A stretch of 64,000 nucleotides of DNA from an uncultured Bacteroidales bacterium (GCA_905235445.1 CAJOLJ010000003.1:36692-100691); one strand, 5' to 3'; shown: positions 14,504 to 24,057, counted from the first letter of the stretch. The notes: generated from the letters alone by a model not told the origin. Program-made: numbers and translations.

Positions 14504-16510
14504 ATGAGTGAAGTAATCAAGACTGATGCCATTCCCGCATCAGATGCCCTAGAGAAGAACGAGGCTCCAGTAGCCGTTCAGAGTGAGACGTCTCCCCAGG
14601 AGGAGACCGGTGAAACCGTAGCGCAAATCCCTCAGGCAGAGGAAGCTGCTCCCGCTCCCGCAGTGGAGGAGGAGGCACCCGCAGCCCAGGAGCCAGCCCC
14701 CGCCCCCCAGCAGGAGGAGGAGGCCCCCGCCCCCGTCGAGGACGAAGGCGCAGTGGAGGGAGTTGCCCACATCATGGCCCCCACCCAGGAGGAGACACCG
14801 AAGGAGGAGAAACCGGCCCGCAACCCCGAGTATGAGGACAAGAGTGACGAGGATCTGCTCGCCCTGCTTGTCGAGGCTACCGCGGATAGCGCCAAGGCCG
14901 TGAGAAGAGCTGAAGTGGAGTCGCTCAGGGCCGAGCTCGGCAAGAGGGTTTCCGCACTGAAGGCCGCCACCCCCTCTCCCGAGGAGGGGTCCGAGGATTT
15001 CGTCAACCCCGCCAAGGTCCTCGAGGACAAGGTCCGCAGGACCTACAATTCCTGGAGGAAGGAGCTCGAGGCTGAGAACCTCGCCACCAAGCAGGGACTG
15101 TGCGAGGAGCTGAAGGGCATCCTCGACAGCACCCAGGAGACCAGGGCACTTCTTCCCAAGGTCCGCGAGATCCAGGCCAAGTGGAAGGAGACAGGACCCG
15201 TTCCCCAGGCGGACTACGAGGACCTGGAGCAGTCCTATCGCCTCAGCATCAACCTCTTCTATGACAAGGTGCATATCGAGAGGGAGCTGCGTGACCTGGA
15301 CTACAAGAAGAACCTGGAGGTGAAGACAGAGCTTTGCGAGAAGGCAGAGGCCCTCGCCGAGAGCGAGGACATCCCCGCCGCATTCCGCGAGCTCCAGAAA
15401 CTCCACACCCAGTGGAAGTCCTACGGTCCCGTGTCCAAGGACATGCGCGAGGCCATATGGGAGCGCTTCCGTGCCGCCACGGGCAAGATCAACCAGGCCT
15501 ACCAGAACTACATGGATGCCCAGAGGTCCCAGCAGGCCGATATCATAGCGGCCAAGACCGCCATCTGCGAGAAGGCTGAGGCCATAGCCGCTGCCGAGGT
15601 CAAGGGCACTTCCCAGTGGGCATCCTACACCACCGACATCGAGAAGCTCCAGGAGGAGTGGAAAGGACTCGGCAGGGTATTCGGCAAGGAGAGCCAGAAA
15701 CTCTATTCCCGTTTCAAGGAGGCTTGCGACGTCTTCTTCAACCGCAAGAAGGAGTACTACAAGCAGCTCAAGAGCGACATGAACGAAAACCTCAACAAGA
15801 AGCTCGCCATCATCGAGAAGGCGGAGGCCCTGAAGGATTCCACGGACTGGAAGAAGACCGCCGAGGAGTTCGTCGCCCTCCAGAAGGAGTGGAAGGAGAT
15901 CGGTACCGTTCCCCGCAAGAAGACCGACGCCCTGTGGAAGAGGTTCCGTGCTGCCTGCGACTATTTCTTCGACCAGAGGGATGCGGCTTCCGCAGCCAGC
16001 GGACGCTCATCAGGCAACTATCATGCAAACCTCAAGGCCAAGCAGGAACTCATCAAGGAAATCCTCGCTTTCAGCAGCGACGATCCCCAGGTCCTCTCCG
16101 ACGCGGCGGAGCAGTTCGCCCAGAAGTGGGATGCGATAGGCTTCGTCCCGTTCAAGGACAAGGAGACCATCCAGGCTGCCTACAAGGATGCCATGGCCCA
16201 GAAGTTCCCTTCATTCGGAAGGAGGGATTACAGGAGGGGCAGTGCTGCCATCACCGGAAGTGAAGGCGGCAGGCGTCCCCGCAGGGAGGCTCCCATGACG
16301 GAGAAGGACCGTCTCGTCCAGCAGTACAACGCCCTCCAGCAGGAGATAGCCACCTACGAGAACAATCTCGGCTTCTTCTCCGCCTCCAAGACCGCCGAGC
16401 TGCTCATCAGCCAGGCCAAGGAGAAGATAGAGAAGGCCAAGGCCGAGCTGAAGGCCCTCGAGGAGAAGATCATCTCCCTGTCCCAGGGGGATGCGGATCA
16501 GCAGGAATAG
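14504..16510 (+). CDS. DUF349-domain protein
   Basis: 668 aa from MSEVIKTDAIPAS. Residues about 25-115 are low complexity (Ala, Glu, Pro, Gln). The remainder consists of about five DUF349 repeats, each near 75 residues, recognisable by Trp-Lys pairs such as QAKWKETGPVP, HTQWKSYGPVS, QEEWKGLGRVF, QKEWKEIGTVP and AQKWDAIGFVPFKD. The last about 70 residues form a coiled coil. Long proteins of this type are typical of Bacteroidota and their function is not established. The start follows a predicted promoter and leader hairpin. It is followed by yidC after a 178-base gap carrying a large inverted repeat. Confidence 0.85.
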   Translation: MSEVIKTDAIPASDALEKNEAPVAVQSETSPQEETGETVAQIPQAEEAAPAPAVEEEAPAAQEPAPAPQQEEEAPAPVEDEGAVEGVAHIMAPTQEETPKEEKPARNPEYEDKSDEDLLALLVEATADSAKAVRRAEVESLRAELGKRVSALKAATPSPEEGSEDFVNPAKVLEDKVRRTYNSWRKELEAENLATKQGLCEELKGILDSTQETRALLPKVREIQAKWKETGPVPQADYEDLEQSYRLSINLFYDKVHIERELRDLDYKKNLEVKTELCEKAEALAESEDIPAAFRELQKLHTQWKSYGPVSKDMREAIWERFRAATGKINQAYQNYMDAQRSQQADIIAAKTAICEKAEAIAAAEVKGTSQWASYTTDIEKLQEEWKGLGRVFGKESQKLYSRFKEACDVFFNRKKEYYKQLKSDMNENLNKKLAIIEKAEALKDSTDWKKTAEEFVALQKEWKEIGTVPRKKTDALWKRFRAACDYFFDQRDAASAASGRSSGNYHANLKAKQELIKEILAFSSDDPQVLSDAAEQFAQKWDAIGFVPFKDKETIQAAYKDAMAQKFPSFGRRDYRRGSAAITGSEGGRRPRREAPMTEKDRLVQQYNALQQEIATYENNLGFFSASKTAELLISQAKEKIEKAKAELKALEEKIISLSQGDADQQE

Positions 16511-16570
16511 AAAACTCCAATTTCAGGGAATTGATACCAAACGTAAAGAACAAATAGGAAAGCAATCCCG

Positions 16571-16613
16571 GCCGGCAGGTCCTCCGCATCGATGCGTCGG
16601 ATGTCCTGTCGGC
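16571..16613 (+). promoter_or_regulatory. Large stem-loop between the DUF349 gene and yidC
   Basis: GCCGGCAGG (16571-16579) pairs with CCTGTCGGC (16605-16613), nine pairs with one G-U. Inside it is the 12-bp palindrome CGCATCGATGCG (16585-16596). There is no T-run, so it looks more like a structured yidC leader or processing site than an intrinsic terminator. A further GGTGG/CCACC stem lies just downstream. Confidence 0.5.
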
Positions 16614-16688
16614 TGTGTGCGCAGTATACAATGACGCGGGGGCGGTGGGGATGCCTCCACCTCCCACGCAAAATAATACAACTAACAA

Positions 16689-18575
16689 GTGGATAAGAAT
16701 TCAATCATCGGTTGGGTGCTGATAGGTGTGATTTTCATCGGTTTCATGTTCTTCCAGAGCAAGCAGGCCGAGAAGCAGATGCGCTACCAGGCCCAGCTGG
16801 ATTCCATCGCGAGGGTGGAGAATCTGGCCAGGATGGAGAGGGACTCCATCGAGAGGGCCAGGATGCTGGAAGCAGATACCCTTGGCCGTGAGGCCTTCCT
16901 CCCTGTCAACCAGTCTTCCGTGTACAAGGATTCACTCCTGGAGGTGTCCTCCAAGGCGGAGGGGACCCTGCTCACCCTTTCGAACTCAAAGCTGGATTTG
17001 ACCTTCACCACCAAGGGCGCCCAGCCCTACAGCGTCCATGTGAAGGACTTCCTCAATTACGACAAGACTCCCCTCTACATAATAAAGGAAGGTGCCAGCA
17101 CCATGGGCTACAGCATCTACACCGGGGAGAACATAAACACCAAGGACTTCGTTTTCGAAGTCGCCTCCCGGACGGACTCCTCCGTCGTCATGAGGCTTCC
17201 TTTCCATAGCGGGGGCTATATACAGCAGACCTACGTCCTTCACAAGGACTCCTACGAGGTCAGCAATGAGCTCGCCTTCGTGGGCATGAACTCTGTCATC
17301 CCCTCCAACGTGTCCGTCATGGACTTCGACTGGACGCTCGACGTGCCCAGGATGGAGAAGGGCTTCAAGAACGAGAGCCAGTATTCCTTCGTGGACTACT
17401 ATTTCACGGGGGAAAAGAAGCCCGGGAACATCGGCCGCGGACGCAGCGGCTCCAAGAAGATATCGAACCGCATGTCCTGGTTCGCCTTCCACCAGCAGTT
17501 CTTCTCCGCCATCATGAGAAGCGAGGAGGAGTTCGCGTCGGGACAGCTGACGCTGAACTTCTACCCGGAGTCCGACCCTTCGCACAACCTCATGGCATGC
17601 GAGGCGTCCACCCGCTATGACTACAGGGGAGGGGCCCAGGTCTCCTTCGACAACGAGTTTTATTTCGGGCCCAACCACTACCGTACCCTGAGGAAGATAG
17701 GCCACAGCTACGAGAAGATAATCCCCCTGGGCGGCTGGCTCGTGGGATGGTTCACGAAGTGGGTCATCATCCCGATCTTCGACTTCCTGCATAAGTACAT
17801 AAGTTCATTCGGGCTCATCATCCTGCTGATGACAATCATCATCAAGCTGGTCGTGTCGCCCCTCTCCTACAAGACCTATTCATCCTCCGCTATGATGCAG
17901 GCCATCAAGCCAGAAATCGAAGCCCTCAACGCCAAGTATCCCAAGCCGGAGGATGCCATGAAGAAACAGCAGGCGCAGATGGACCTCTACAAGAGGGCGG
18001 GCATCAACCCGATGGGTGGCTGCCTGCCGATGCTCCTCCAGTTCCCGATCCTGTGGGCCATGTTCCGCTTCTTCCCCGCCTCAATCGAGCTTCGCCAGCA
18101 GAGGTTCCTGTGGGCCGAGGACCTGAGCGCCTACGATTCAATCGTGGACTTCGGGGTGAAGGTGCCGCTGATAGGTGACCACATCTCCCTGTTCGCCCTG
18201 CTCATGGCACTCTCGATGTTCTTCTACTCCAAGATCACCATGAATGCCCAGGCCGGCGGGGACGACCCCAACGCCAAGATGATGAAGTTCATGAGCCTCT
18301 ATATGATGCCCATCATGATGTTCTTCGTCTGTAACAGCCTCTCATCCGGCCTTTCGTACTACTACCTGGTCTCCAACCTCCTCACCATGCTGATAACATG
18401 GATCATCAAGAAGTTCTTCGTCCATCCCGACAAGATCAGGGAGAAGATCAAGCAGTCCTACGCCACATCCAAGGCTCCCGTGAAGAGCAAGTGGGAGCAG
18501 CGCCTCGAGCAGATGCAGAAGCAGCAGCAGGAGATGCTCAAACAACAGGGAGGCAAGAATGGAAAACGCCGTTAA
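16689..18575 (+). CDS. yidC: Membrane protein insertase YidC
   Basis: 628 aa from a GTG start giving MDKNSIIGWVLIGVIFIGF, the usual N-terminus in this phylum. YidC inserts and folds inner-membrane proteins alone or with SecYEG. Features in order: first membrane helix (residues about 6-24), a large periplasmic beta domain (about 60-350), and the conserved 60KD_IMP core with LHKYISSFGLIILLMTIIIKLVVSPLSYK, the GGCLPMLLQFPILWAMFRF segment, and C-terminal helices ending in a basic tail rich in Lys and Gln that can touch the ribosome. The last 17 bases overlap yggS. Confidence 0.96.
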   Translation: MDKNSIIGWVLIGVIFIGFMFFQSKQAEKQMRYQAQLDSIARVENLARMERDSIERARMLEADTLGREAFLPVNQSSVYKDSLLEVSSKAEGTLLTLSNSKLDLTFTTKGAQPYSVHVKDFLNYDKTPLYIIKEGASTMGYSIYTGENINTKDFVFEVASRTDSSVVMRLPFHSGGYIQQTYVLHKDSYEVSNELAFVGMNSVIPSNVSVMDFDWTLDVPRMEKGFKNESQYSFVDYYFTGEKKPGNIGRGRSGSKKISNRMSWFAFHQQFFSAIMRSEEEFASGQLTLNFYPESDPSHNLMACEASTRYDYRGGAQVSFDNEFYFGPNHYRTLRKIGHSYEKIIPLGGWLVGWFTKWVIIPIFDFLHKYISSFGLIILLMTIIIKLVVSPLSYKTYSSSAMMQAIKPEIEALNAKYPKPEDAMKKQQAQMDLYKRAGINPMGGCLPMLLQFPILWAMFRFFPASIELRQQRFLWAEDLSAYDSIVDFGVKVPLIGDHISLFALLMALSMFFYSKITMNAQAGGDDPNAKMMKFMSLYMMPIMMFFVCNSLSSGLSYYYLVSNLLTMLITWIIKKFFVHPDKIREKIKQSYATSKAPVKSKWEQRLEQMQKQQQEMLKQQGGKNGKRR

Positions 18576-19290
18576 CCCATCGCCCCTTTCCCTTATCCCC
18601 GGAAGGCTGGACTCCATCAGAGGTAGTCTGCCCTCCGGGGTACGTCTTCTGGCGGTATCCAAGTTCCATCCCGCCGAGGCCGTGATGGCGGCCTACGACT
18701 GCGGTCAGAGGCTCTTCGGGGAGAACCGTCCCCAGGAACTCTCCGCCAAGGCTCCACTCCTTCCACCGGATATAGAGTGGCATTTCCTGGGGCACCTGCA
18801 GACGAACAAGCTTCGCATGGTCCTTCCCTTCGCCGACCTCGTGCAGAGCATGGACTCGCTGCATCTCCTGGAGGCGGTGTGCGCCTATGTCAGGAGGGGC
18901 GGGGCCATCAGATGTCCCGAGCGGGGCAAGGTGAGCGTTCTTCTGGAACTTCACCTGGGGGCCGAACAGACGAAAGGGGGCTTTAGCGCGGAGGAGATCC
19001 TTTCCGTCATCTCCAACCGGGAACTCTATCCCGAGGTGGAGATCCGGGGCCTCATGGGCATGGCCACGAATACCTCCGACGGGGAGGTGGTGGAGGGCGA
19101 TTTCTCCCGCATAGAGGCCCTCTTCCATTCCATCAGGGATGCCCACTCCGAGGATGAGGGGTTCCTCTCCACATTCAGGGAGCTTTCCATCGGGATGTCC
19201 TCCGACTACCCACTGGCCATCAGGCATTCAAGCACGATGGTGAGGATAGGGACATCCATTTTCGGGGAGAGGGATTATCCCGGGAAATGA
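18559..19290 (+). CDS. yggS: YggS-family PLP homeostasis protein
   Basis: 243 aa. The PLP-binding lysine is in LLAVSKFHPAEAV, followed by FGENRPQEL, WHFLGHLQTNK and RGLMGMAT; the C-terminal phosphate-binding signature appears as SIGMSSDYPLAIRHSSTMVRIGTSIFG. YggS/PLPBP proteins hold pyridoxal phosphate and balance vitamin B6 and amino-acid pools; they resemble the barrel of alanine racemase but lack the second domain. Length is normal. It overlaps the end of yidC by 17 bases, so the two are probably translated in a coupled way. Confidence 0.95.
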   Translation: MENAVNPSPLSLIPGRLDSIRGSLPSGVRLLAVSKFHPAEAVMAAYDCGQRLFGENRPQELSAKAPLLPPDIEWHFLGHLQTNKLRMVLPFADLVQSMDSLHLLEAVCAYVRRGGAIRCPERGKVSVLLELHLGAEQTKGGFSAEEILSVISNRELYPEVEIRGLMGMATNTSDGEVVEGDFSRIEALFHSIRDAHSEDEGFLSTFRELSIGMSSDYPLAIRHSSTMVRIGTSIFGERDYPGK

Positions 19291-19340
19291 CCCCATGGAC
19301 CCCATCCCCGAACATCGTTCCCATAAAATACCGAAAAGAC

Positions 19341-19370
19341 TTGCTGGTAAATACGTTTTTTGTATATTTG
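19341..19370 (+). promoter_or_regulatory. Predicted promoter for lemA (-33 TTG, -7 TATATTTG)
   Basis: TTG at 19341-19343 and TATATTTG at 19363-19370 are 19 bases apart, the spacing known for the primary sigma factor of Bacteroidota. The ATG is 80 bases downstream. Confidence 0.7.
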
Positions 19371-19381
19371 CAAAAAGCGAA

Positions 19382-19414
19382 GCGCACTTTCCCCGGGCAA
19401 GGAGGGGAGGGCGC
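19382..19414 (+). promoter_or_regulatory. Stem-loop at the lemA mRNA 5' end
   Basis: GCGC (19382-19385) pairs with GCGC (19411-19414) and TCCCC (19390-19394) with GGGGA (19404-19408). It begins 12 bases after the -7 element. Confidence 0.5.
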
Positions 19415-19450
19415 ACATAGAAGGCACAGCAATTCTAATTTATTACAGAT

Positions 19451-19996
19451 ATGGTAACAATCATCATTATTGCAGTACTGGTCCTCCTGGTCATTTGGGG
19501 GATCAGCGTCCAGAACGGACTGGTGCAGAAGGACGAGATCTCCAAGAATGCCCTCAAGCAGATCAACGTCCAGCAGATGTCCCGTTTCGATGCCCTCAAG
19601 GCAATTGTCCAGATGGCAAGGGAGTATGCCAGCTATGAGAGCGAGACCATGATAAAGACCATGGCTGCCCGCAACATGAATGCAGGCCCGAACCCCACCG
19701 CCAAGGATATCCAGGCAAACGAGGACTTCCTTACCCAGGTCACTTCCCGCATCATGGCAGTGGCTGAGGCTTATCCCCAGCTCAAGGCTGGCGAGAACTA
19801 CAAGCAGGCCATGGAGGATATCAAGAGCTACGAGGAGAATGTCCGTCTCGCCAGGATGACCTACAACGACACCGTCACCAAGTTCAATACGGCGGTCCGT
19901 CAGTTCCCTGGATCCGTGGTGGCATCCCTGCTCCACTTCCCTCCCAAGGATTACCTGGAGGAGGATCGCAGCAAGGCAGATTTCCCTACTCTGTAG
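19451..19996 (+). CDS. lemA: LemA-family membrane protein
   Basis: 181 aa: one N-terminal membrane helix (residues about 2-19, VTIIIIAVLVLLVIWGI) followed by a long helical domain with the family pattern NGLVQKDE, MSRFDALKAIVQMA, YPQLKAGENYKQAMEDI, RLARMTYNDTVTKFN and ending FPPKDYLEED. LemA proteins form a helical bundle outside the inner membrane; the function is not firmly known. The next gene encodes a DUF2207 membrane protein, a common partner of LemA in bacterial genomes, so the two may act together. It has its own promoter and leader hairpin. Confidence 0.92.
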   Translation: MVTIIIIAVLVLLVIWGISVQNGLVQKDEISKNALKQINVQQMSRFDALKAIVQMAREYASYESETMIKTMAARNMNAGPNPTAKDIQANEDFLTQVTSRIMAVAEAYPQLKAGENYKQAMEDIKSYEENVRLARMTYNDTVTKFNTAVRQFPGSVVASLLHFPPKDYLEEDRSKADFPTL

Positions 19997-20056
19997 GAAC
20001 CGGAGGGACCGTGGGTCCCGAATCATTCTAAGCGGGGAAACCCGCTTTTCCCGTTT

Positions 20057-21805
20057 ATGAAAGAATCTTTTTTTCCTATGAATAATAGAAAGTTGGCCTT
20101 CCTTTCCCTTCTCGGGACCGTCCTTCTGTTTCTCTCCTCCGGGAACACTGAGGCCCTGGCCCAGAGGATAAGGAGCATCGACATCACCGTCGAGATACAG
20201 CCGGACGGCTCCGCCCTCGTGACCCAGGAATGGGATGTCAAGGTCGTGAAGGGGACGGAGTGGTACGTTCCCGTGAGGGAGAGTGGCGGGGTTCGCATAA
20301 GGGACCTGCACGTGAGCGAGGACGGGAAGGATTTCACCTACGAGGGCCGCAGCTGGGACACCTCCCGCACGATTACCCAGAAGGAGGGCCGCTGCGGTCT
20401 GAATCCCACCGCCGAGGGGGTCGAGCTGTGCTGGGGGATAGGCTCCCTGGGGGACCACGAGTGGACGGTACGTTTCACGATAGAGGGCCTGGTCCAGAGC
20501 CTCAGGGATGCGGATGCCTTCAATTTCATGTTCGTGAACCCCGGGATGGTGGCATCCGTCGAGAATGTCACCGTGAAGATAATAAATGCAACCTCCGGGG
20601 CGGCGTGGACCCCCGACAATGTCAAATACTGGGGCTTCGGCTGCGAGGGAACCATTGAACTCGAGGACGGGGCCATAAACCTGGAAGCCAGCTACCTTGA
20701 GGGAAGCGACTCCGTCATCATAATGTGCCGCTTCGACAAGGGCCTCCTTTCTCCCGAGGTGTCACGTGACATCTCCTTCGATGAAATGAGGGACATGGCG
20801 ATGGAGGGCAACACCTACTACGAGAACGTTCCCGACAACGGCCCCGAGGACATCTCCACGATCGTGACCGTTCTCATCATGGCGGGCCTGGCCATCAATT
20901 ACGTATGGAAGAGACTGAAGAAGAAGATCGCCCTCAGGAGCGGGAAGCACTACAGGACGGAGTTCTTCGGGACGAAGAAGGTGGACGGGTACTTCAGGGA
21001 GGCCCCCCTCGGAGGGGACCTGCCGCAGGCATTCTACGTGCTGGAAAAAGGTGACATGTATCCTGCCGACGAGACACTTTCCAACCTTATCGGGGCCTAC
21101 TTCCTGAAGTGGATCCTCAATGGCTACGTCCGGGTGAGCCCCGACCCCAAGGACAGCAAGAGGGTCCAGATGACTATGACGGACCGGGGGGCGGAGTCTT
21201 TCAAGGACGGGGCGGAGGCCAGGCTTTACGCCATGGCCATGGGCGCTGCAAGGGCCAACGGGAACGATATCCTTGAGGCCTCGGAGTTCAGGAATTGGTC
21301 CCGGTCCGGATATGACAGCATCAATTCCTGGAAGAGCAGCGTGCTCTCCACAGGTCTGTATTCCCTCCAGGGCCAGGGACTTATGTCCGGTCTGAGAGCT
21401 ACCCAGGGTGGCATGACCGAATTCAACCACTTAATCCAGTTCAAGAACTTCCTGGAGGATTTCACCCTGTCCAAGGAGAGGGGCTCCTCAGAGGTGGGCC
21501 TGTGGACCAATTACCTCATTTATGCCGCCCTCTTCGGCATTGCCGACAAGGTGGCGGAACAGTTCAAGAAGCTCTATCCCGAGCAGTTCCAGCAGTTCTC
21601 GGGCAGTTACGGTTATGACCCTTACATGATGACGAACTCCGTGCTCCTGGCAAAGAGTTTCGCCACGACTTCCTACTACCAGACCAAGAGTGTCAGGGAA
21701 GCGAGGGCAGCGGCGGCAAGAGCCTCCTCGGGAGGCGGCGGTTTCACGTCAAGGGGAGGCGGCGGAGGATTCTCCGGCGGAGGATTCGGTGGCGGCAGCC
21801 GTTGA
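20057..21805 (+). CDS. DUF2207-domain membrane protein
   Basis: 582 aa; a second in-frame ATG at 20078 is an alternative start. A signal peptide (LAFLSLLGTVLLFLSSGNTEALA) is followed by the DUF2207 beta domain (RIRSIDITVEIQPDGSALVTQEW, WYVPV), a membrane helix around residues 270-288 (DISTIVTVLIMAGLAINYVW), a cytoplasmic region, and a C-terminal Gly/Ser-rich tail with GGGGGFSGGGFGGGS. Such tails are typical of this group. It follows lemA after 60 bases and was probably co-transcribed with it. Function unknown; an envelope role is likely. Confidence 0.88.
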   Translation: MKESFFPMNNRKLAFLSLLGTVLLFLSSGNTEALAQRIRSIDITVEIQPDGSALVTQEWDVKVVKGTEWYVPVRESGGVRIRDLHVSEDGKDFTYEGRSWDTSRTITQKEGRCGLNPTAEGVELCWGIGSLGDHEWTVRFTIEGLVQSLRDADAFNFMFVNPGMVASVENVTVKIINATSGAAWTPDNVKYWGFGCEGTIELEDGAINLEASYLEGSDSVIIMCRFDKGLLSPEVSRDISFDEMRDMAMEGNTYYENVPDNGPEDISTIVTVLIMAGLAINYVWKRLKKKIALRSGKHYRTEFFGTKKVDGYFREAPLGGDLPQAFYVLEKGDMYPADETLSNLIGAYFLKWILNGYVRVSPDPKDSKRVQMTMTDRGAESFKDGAEARLYAMAMGAARANGNDILEASEFRNWSRSGYDSINSWKSSVLSTGLYSLQGQGLMSGLRATQGGMTEFNHLIQFKNFLEDFTLSKERGSSEVGLWTNYLIYAALFGIADKVAEQFKKLYPEQFQQFSGSYGYDPYMMTNSVLLAKSFATTSYYQTKSVREARAAAARASSGGGGFTSRGGGGGFSGGGFGGGSR

Positions 21806-21864
21806 CCCCCGCCTGCGGGGCGAAGCCTAAGACGGCTCCCTACGGTAATTCACTGATTTTCAGT

Positions 21865-21898
21865 AGGACAGTCCGGCCTCTTGGCGCAGGGCTGTCCT
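21865..21898. terminator. Terminator hairpin between the DUF2207 gene and lpxB (convergent)
   Basis: AGGACAG (21865-21871) pairs with CTGTCCT (21892-21898), followed on the + strand by CATTGTTTTT. It stops the lemA-DUF2207 transcript; its right arm touches the lpxB stop codon. Confidence 0.65.
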
Positions 21899-23079
21899 CA
21901 TTGTTTTTCCGCTTTGACCTTCCCCAGTTCCTCCATCATGGATTTGGCTATCCTTCCGGATGCCCCGCTTCCGCCGAGAAGTTCCCTTACGGTGGAGTAG
22001 TCTCTTTCCATCGTCTCCCTGTACTCCCTGTCCTCGAGGATGCGCCGCACTTCCCCCAGCAGGTTCTCTCCCGTCAGGTGTTCCTGCAGCAGCTCCTTCA
22101 CGGCCCCCCGGCCCAGGATGAGATTCACGAGGCTCACCCTTTCAACCTTTATTATGCTTTTGGCCAACAGGTAGTTAAGGGGAGAAGTGGCGTAGCCCAC
22201 CACCTGCGGGGTCCCGATGAGGCAGGCTTCAAGGGAAGCGGTGCCGGAGTTTATTATGCCGGCCTCGGCGTGAGAGAGGATAGAGGGTGTCTCTCCGTAC
22301 AGGAGATGTATGCGGGAGGGGTCGCACTCAAGAAGGGAGGCGTATTCTTCCTTCTCCCTCCCGGGGGCCCCTGCCACGATGAAATGCATGTCGCAGTACT
22401 GCGGGATGGCCCCCATCAGGGATACGAAGGAGCGAAGCGGGGGAATCATCCTGCTGACTTCGTCCTTGCGGGACCCGGGAAGAAGGGCCACGTACCTGCA
22501 CGGCTCCAGGGAGGCCCTTTCGAAAAAGGCCTTCCCCTCTTCCGGTGAGACAGTGCGGAGGGGCACCGAGTCAAGAAGCGGGTTCCCCTCATAGATATAT
22601 GGCATCCCCTTGGAATCGAAGTACTTTTTCTCGAAGGGGAACACTATGAAAAGACGGTCGACCGATTCTCTGAGAGTCGAGAGCCTCCTTTCCCTGGATG
22701 CCCACACTTTGGGGGCTATGTAGTAGAAAACGGGGATTCCGAGGCGGTGGATGCGCTCCGCGACCCTGAGGTTGAAGCCTGGGTAGTCAATGAGGATGAG
22801 GCAGTCGGGGGCGTAGGAGGCGACCTTGCGGGTGCACTCTCCCAGTTTCCTTAGAAGTGCCCCGGCGTTTCGGACAACATCCACAAAGCCCATCACCGCT
22901 CCCTTCCGGTAGTGTTCCACCAATCCCGAGACACCCTTCCTTTCGGTATAGACCCTGTCCATCAACTCCCCGCCCCAGTACATGATCTCACACTGGGGGT
23001 CCAGGTCCAGGATTCCCTTCATGAGGTGGGACCCATGCAGGTCCCCGGAGCTCTCTCCGGCTACGATGCAAAGTTTCAT
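21898..23079 (-). CDS. lpxB: Lipid-A-disaccharide synthase
   Basis: 393 aa from the ATG giving MKLCIVAGESSGDLHGS; an upstream in-frame ATG at 23115 is rejected because the conserved family begins here. LpxB joins UDP-diacylglucosamine to lipid X, making the lipid A disaccharide in the cytoplasm at the inner membrane. Diagnostic blocks are AGESSGDLHG, DYPGFNLRVAERIH, YYIAPKVWASRERR, ALLPGSRKDEV and NSGTASLEACLIGTPQVVGY. Length is normal. It lies 58 bases after surE on the same strand, an arrangement common in Bacteroidota. Confidence 0.96.
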   Translation of the reverse strand: MKLCIVAGESSGDLHGSHLMKGILDLDPQCEIMYWGGELMDRVYTERKGVSGLVEHYRKGAVMGFVDVVRNAGALLRKLGECTRKVASYAPDCLILIDYPGFNLRVAERIHRLGIPVFYYIAPKVWASRERRLSTLRESVDRLFIVFPFEKKYFDSKGMPYIYEGNPLLDSVPLRTVSPEEGKAFFERASLEPCRYVALLPGSRKDEVSRMIPPLRSFVSLMGAIPQYCDMHFIVAGAPGREKEEYASLLECDPSRIHLLYGETPSILSHAEAGIINSGTASLEACLIGTPQVVGYATSPLNYLLAKSIIKVERVSLVNLILGRGAVKELLQEHLTGENLLGEVRRILEDREYRETMERDYSTVRELLGGSGASGRIAKSMMEELGKVKAEKQ

Positions 23080-23137
23080 GGGAAGGAGATGGGATGAGTT
23101 GGCAGGAAAATGCAACGGGAATTAAACCCGTAGTGGG

Positions 23138-24007
23138 TTACTTTACTGGGAAGTCGCAGTTCAGGCTCCCAATGGCGTCCAGGCGCCTTGTTTCCTCGGG
23201 GGAGGTGGAGTAGATGTTATGGGCCACTACTGAGATGTATCCCCGCTCCACGAGGTGGTTGTCCGCGAGGGGGCCGCTCTGGGGATAGTCCATGTACTCT
23301 CCCAGCATCATGTACAGGCTCTCCTCCTTCGTGTGGGGATAGCTGTCCACCGCCTGCTTGAGGGCTGAGGGGCTTATGCCACGCTTCCCGAACGCCGGGG
23401 AATCCATCGGCACATACTCCTTTATCCACCGGCCCTGTCCCATTACCCCGATGCGGATCCCCTTGACTCTGTGTGGCGGGAGCGCGGGGAAGTTAACGTT
23501 GTAGTATATGCCGGAGTGAGGGGTGGGAGGGGAAGCGAGAAGAGCCGAGAGGATCCGTGGAAAGAACCTCTCCACGCAGGAGAAGTCCGCCAGGGGGTCT
23601 ACGCTGTCCAGCGAGACCCCGATCGAGAGGATCCCGTTCAGGGTCCCTTCTGCGGCGGCCCCGAGGGTCCCCGAGTAGAGGGCCGAGGTGGAGGCGTTGA
23701 TTCCGTGGTTTATCCCGCTTATGATGACGTCGGGAGTGGGGCACTGCCCGAAGTTGGTGACGAACTTCACGCAGCTTGCCGGGGTGGCGTCCAGATACGC
23801 CAGGCTCACGTTGCCCCTTGTCCAGAGGTGCCTGTAGGCGATGGGCTGCATACCGAGGGTCAGGGCCATGGCCATGCCGGACTGCGTCTTCTTGGGGGCG
23901 ATGACCTCCACGAAACCCTCATCCCCGACAAAGGTGGACAGGATGTCCATCATGCTCATAAGGCCCTTGGCCATGTAGGCGTCGTCATTGGTGAGGAATA
24001 TGTTCAT
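23138..24007 (-). CDS. surE: 5'/3'-nucleotidase SurE
   Basis: 289 aa from MNIFLTNDDAYMAKGL; the longer in-frame start at 24070 is upstream of the predicted promoter and is rejected. SurE is a metal-dependent phosphatase of nucleoside monophosphates. The metal-site motifs are the N-terminal TNDD (Asp8, Asp9), a Ser in APKKTQSGM, and ISGINHGIN. Length is slightly longer than the E. coli protein, as usual in this phylum. A -7 element lies 51 bases upstream. It is the first gene of a surE-lpxB pair. Confidence 0.95.
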   Translation of the reverse strand: MNIFLTNDDAYMAKGLMSMMDILSTFVGDEGFVEVIAPKKTQSGMAMALTLGMQPIAYRHLWTRGNVSLAYLDATPASCVKFVTNFGQCPTPDVIISGINHGINASTSALYSGTLGAAAEGTLNGILSIGVSLDSVDPLADFSCVERFFPRILSALLASPPTPHSGIYYNVNFPALPPHRVKGIRIGVMGQGRWIKEYVPMDSPAFGKRGISPSALKQAVDSYPHTKEESLYMMLGEYMDYPQSGPLADNHLVERGYISVVAHNIYSTSPEETRRLDAIGSLNCDFPVK

Positions 24008-24057
24008 GTCTTGCGGGTGCTGCGTTGAAAATGGGTGGGAGTGGGGTCCTCCCGGTG

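Noticed and set aside
16535..16550. Minus-strand TACGTTTG after the DUF349 gene
   Set aside because: It would only drive antisense RNA into the DUF349 gene; a single 8-base match is not enough evidence.
21802..22548. 248-codon plus-strand reading frame opposite lpxB
   Set aside because: It lies wholly antisense to the well-supported lpxB gene and shows no family motifs; long antisense frames are expected at this GC content.
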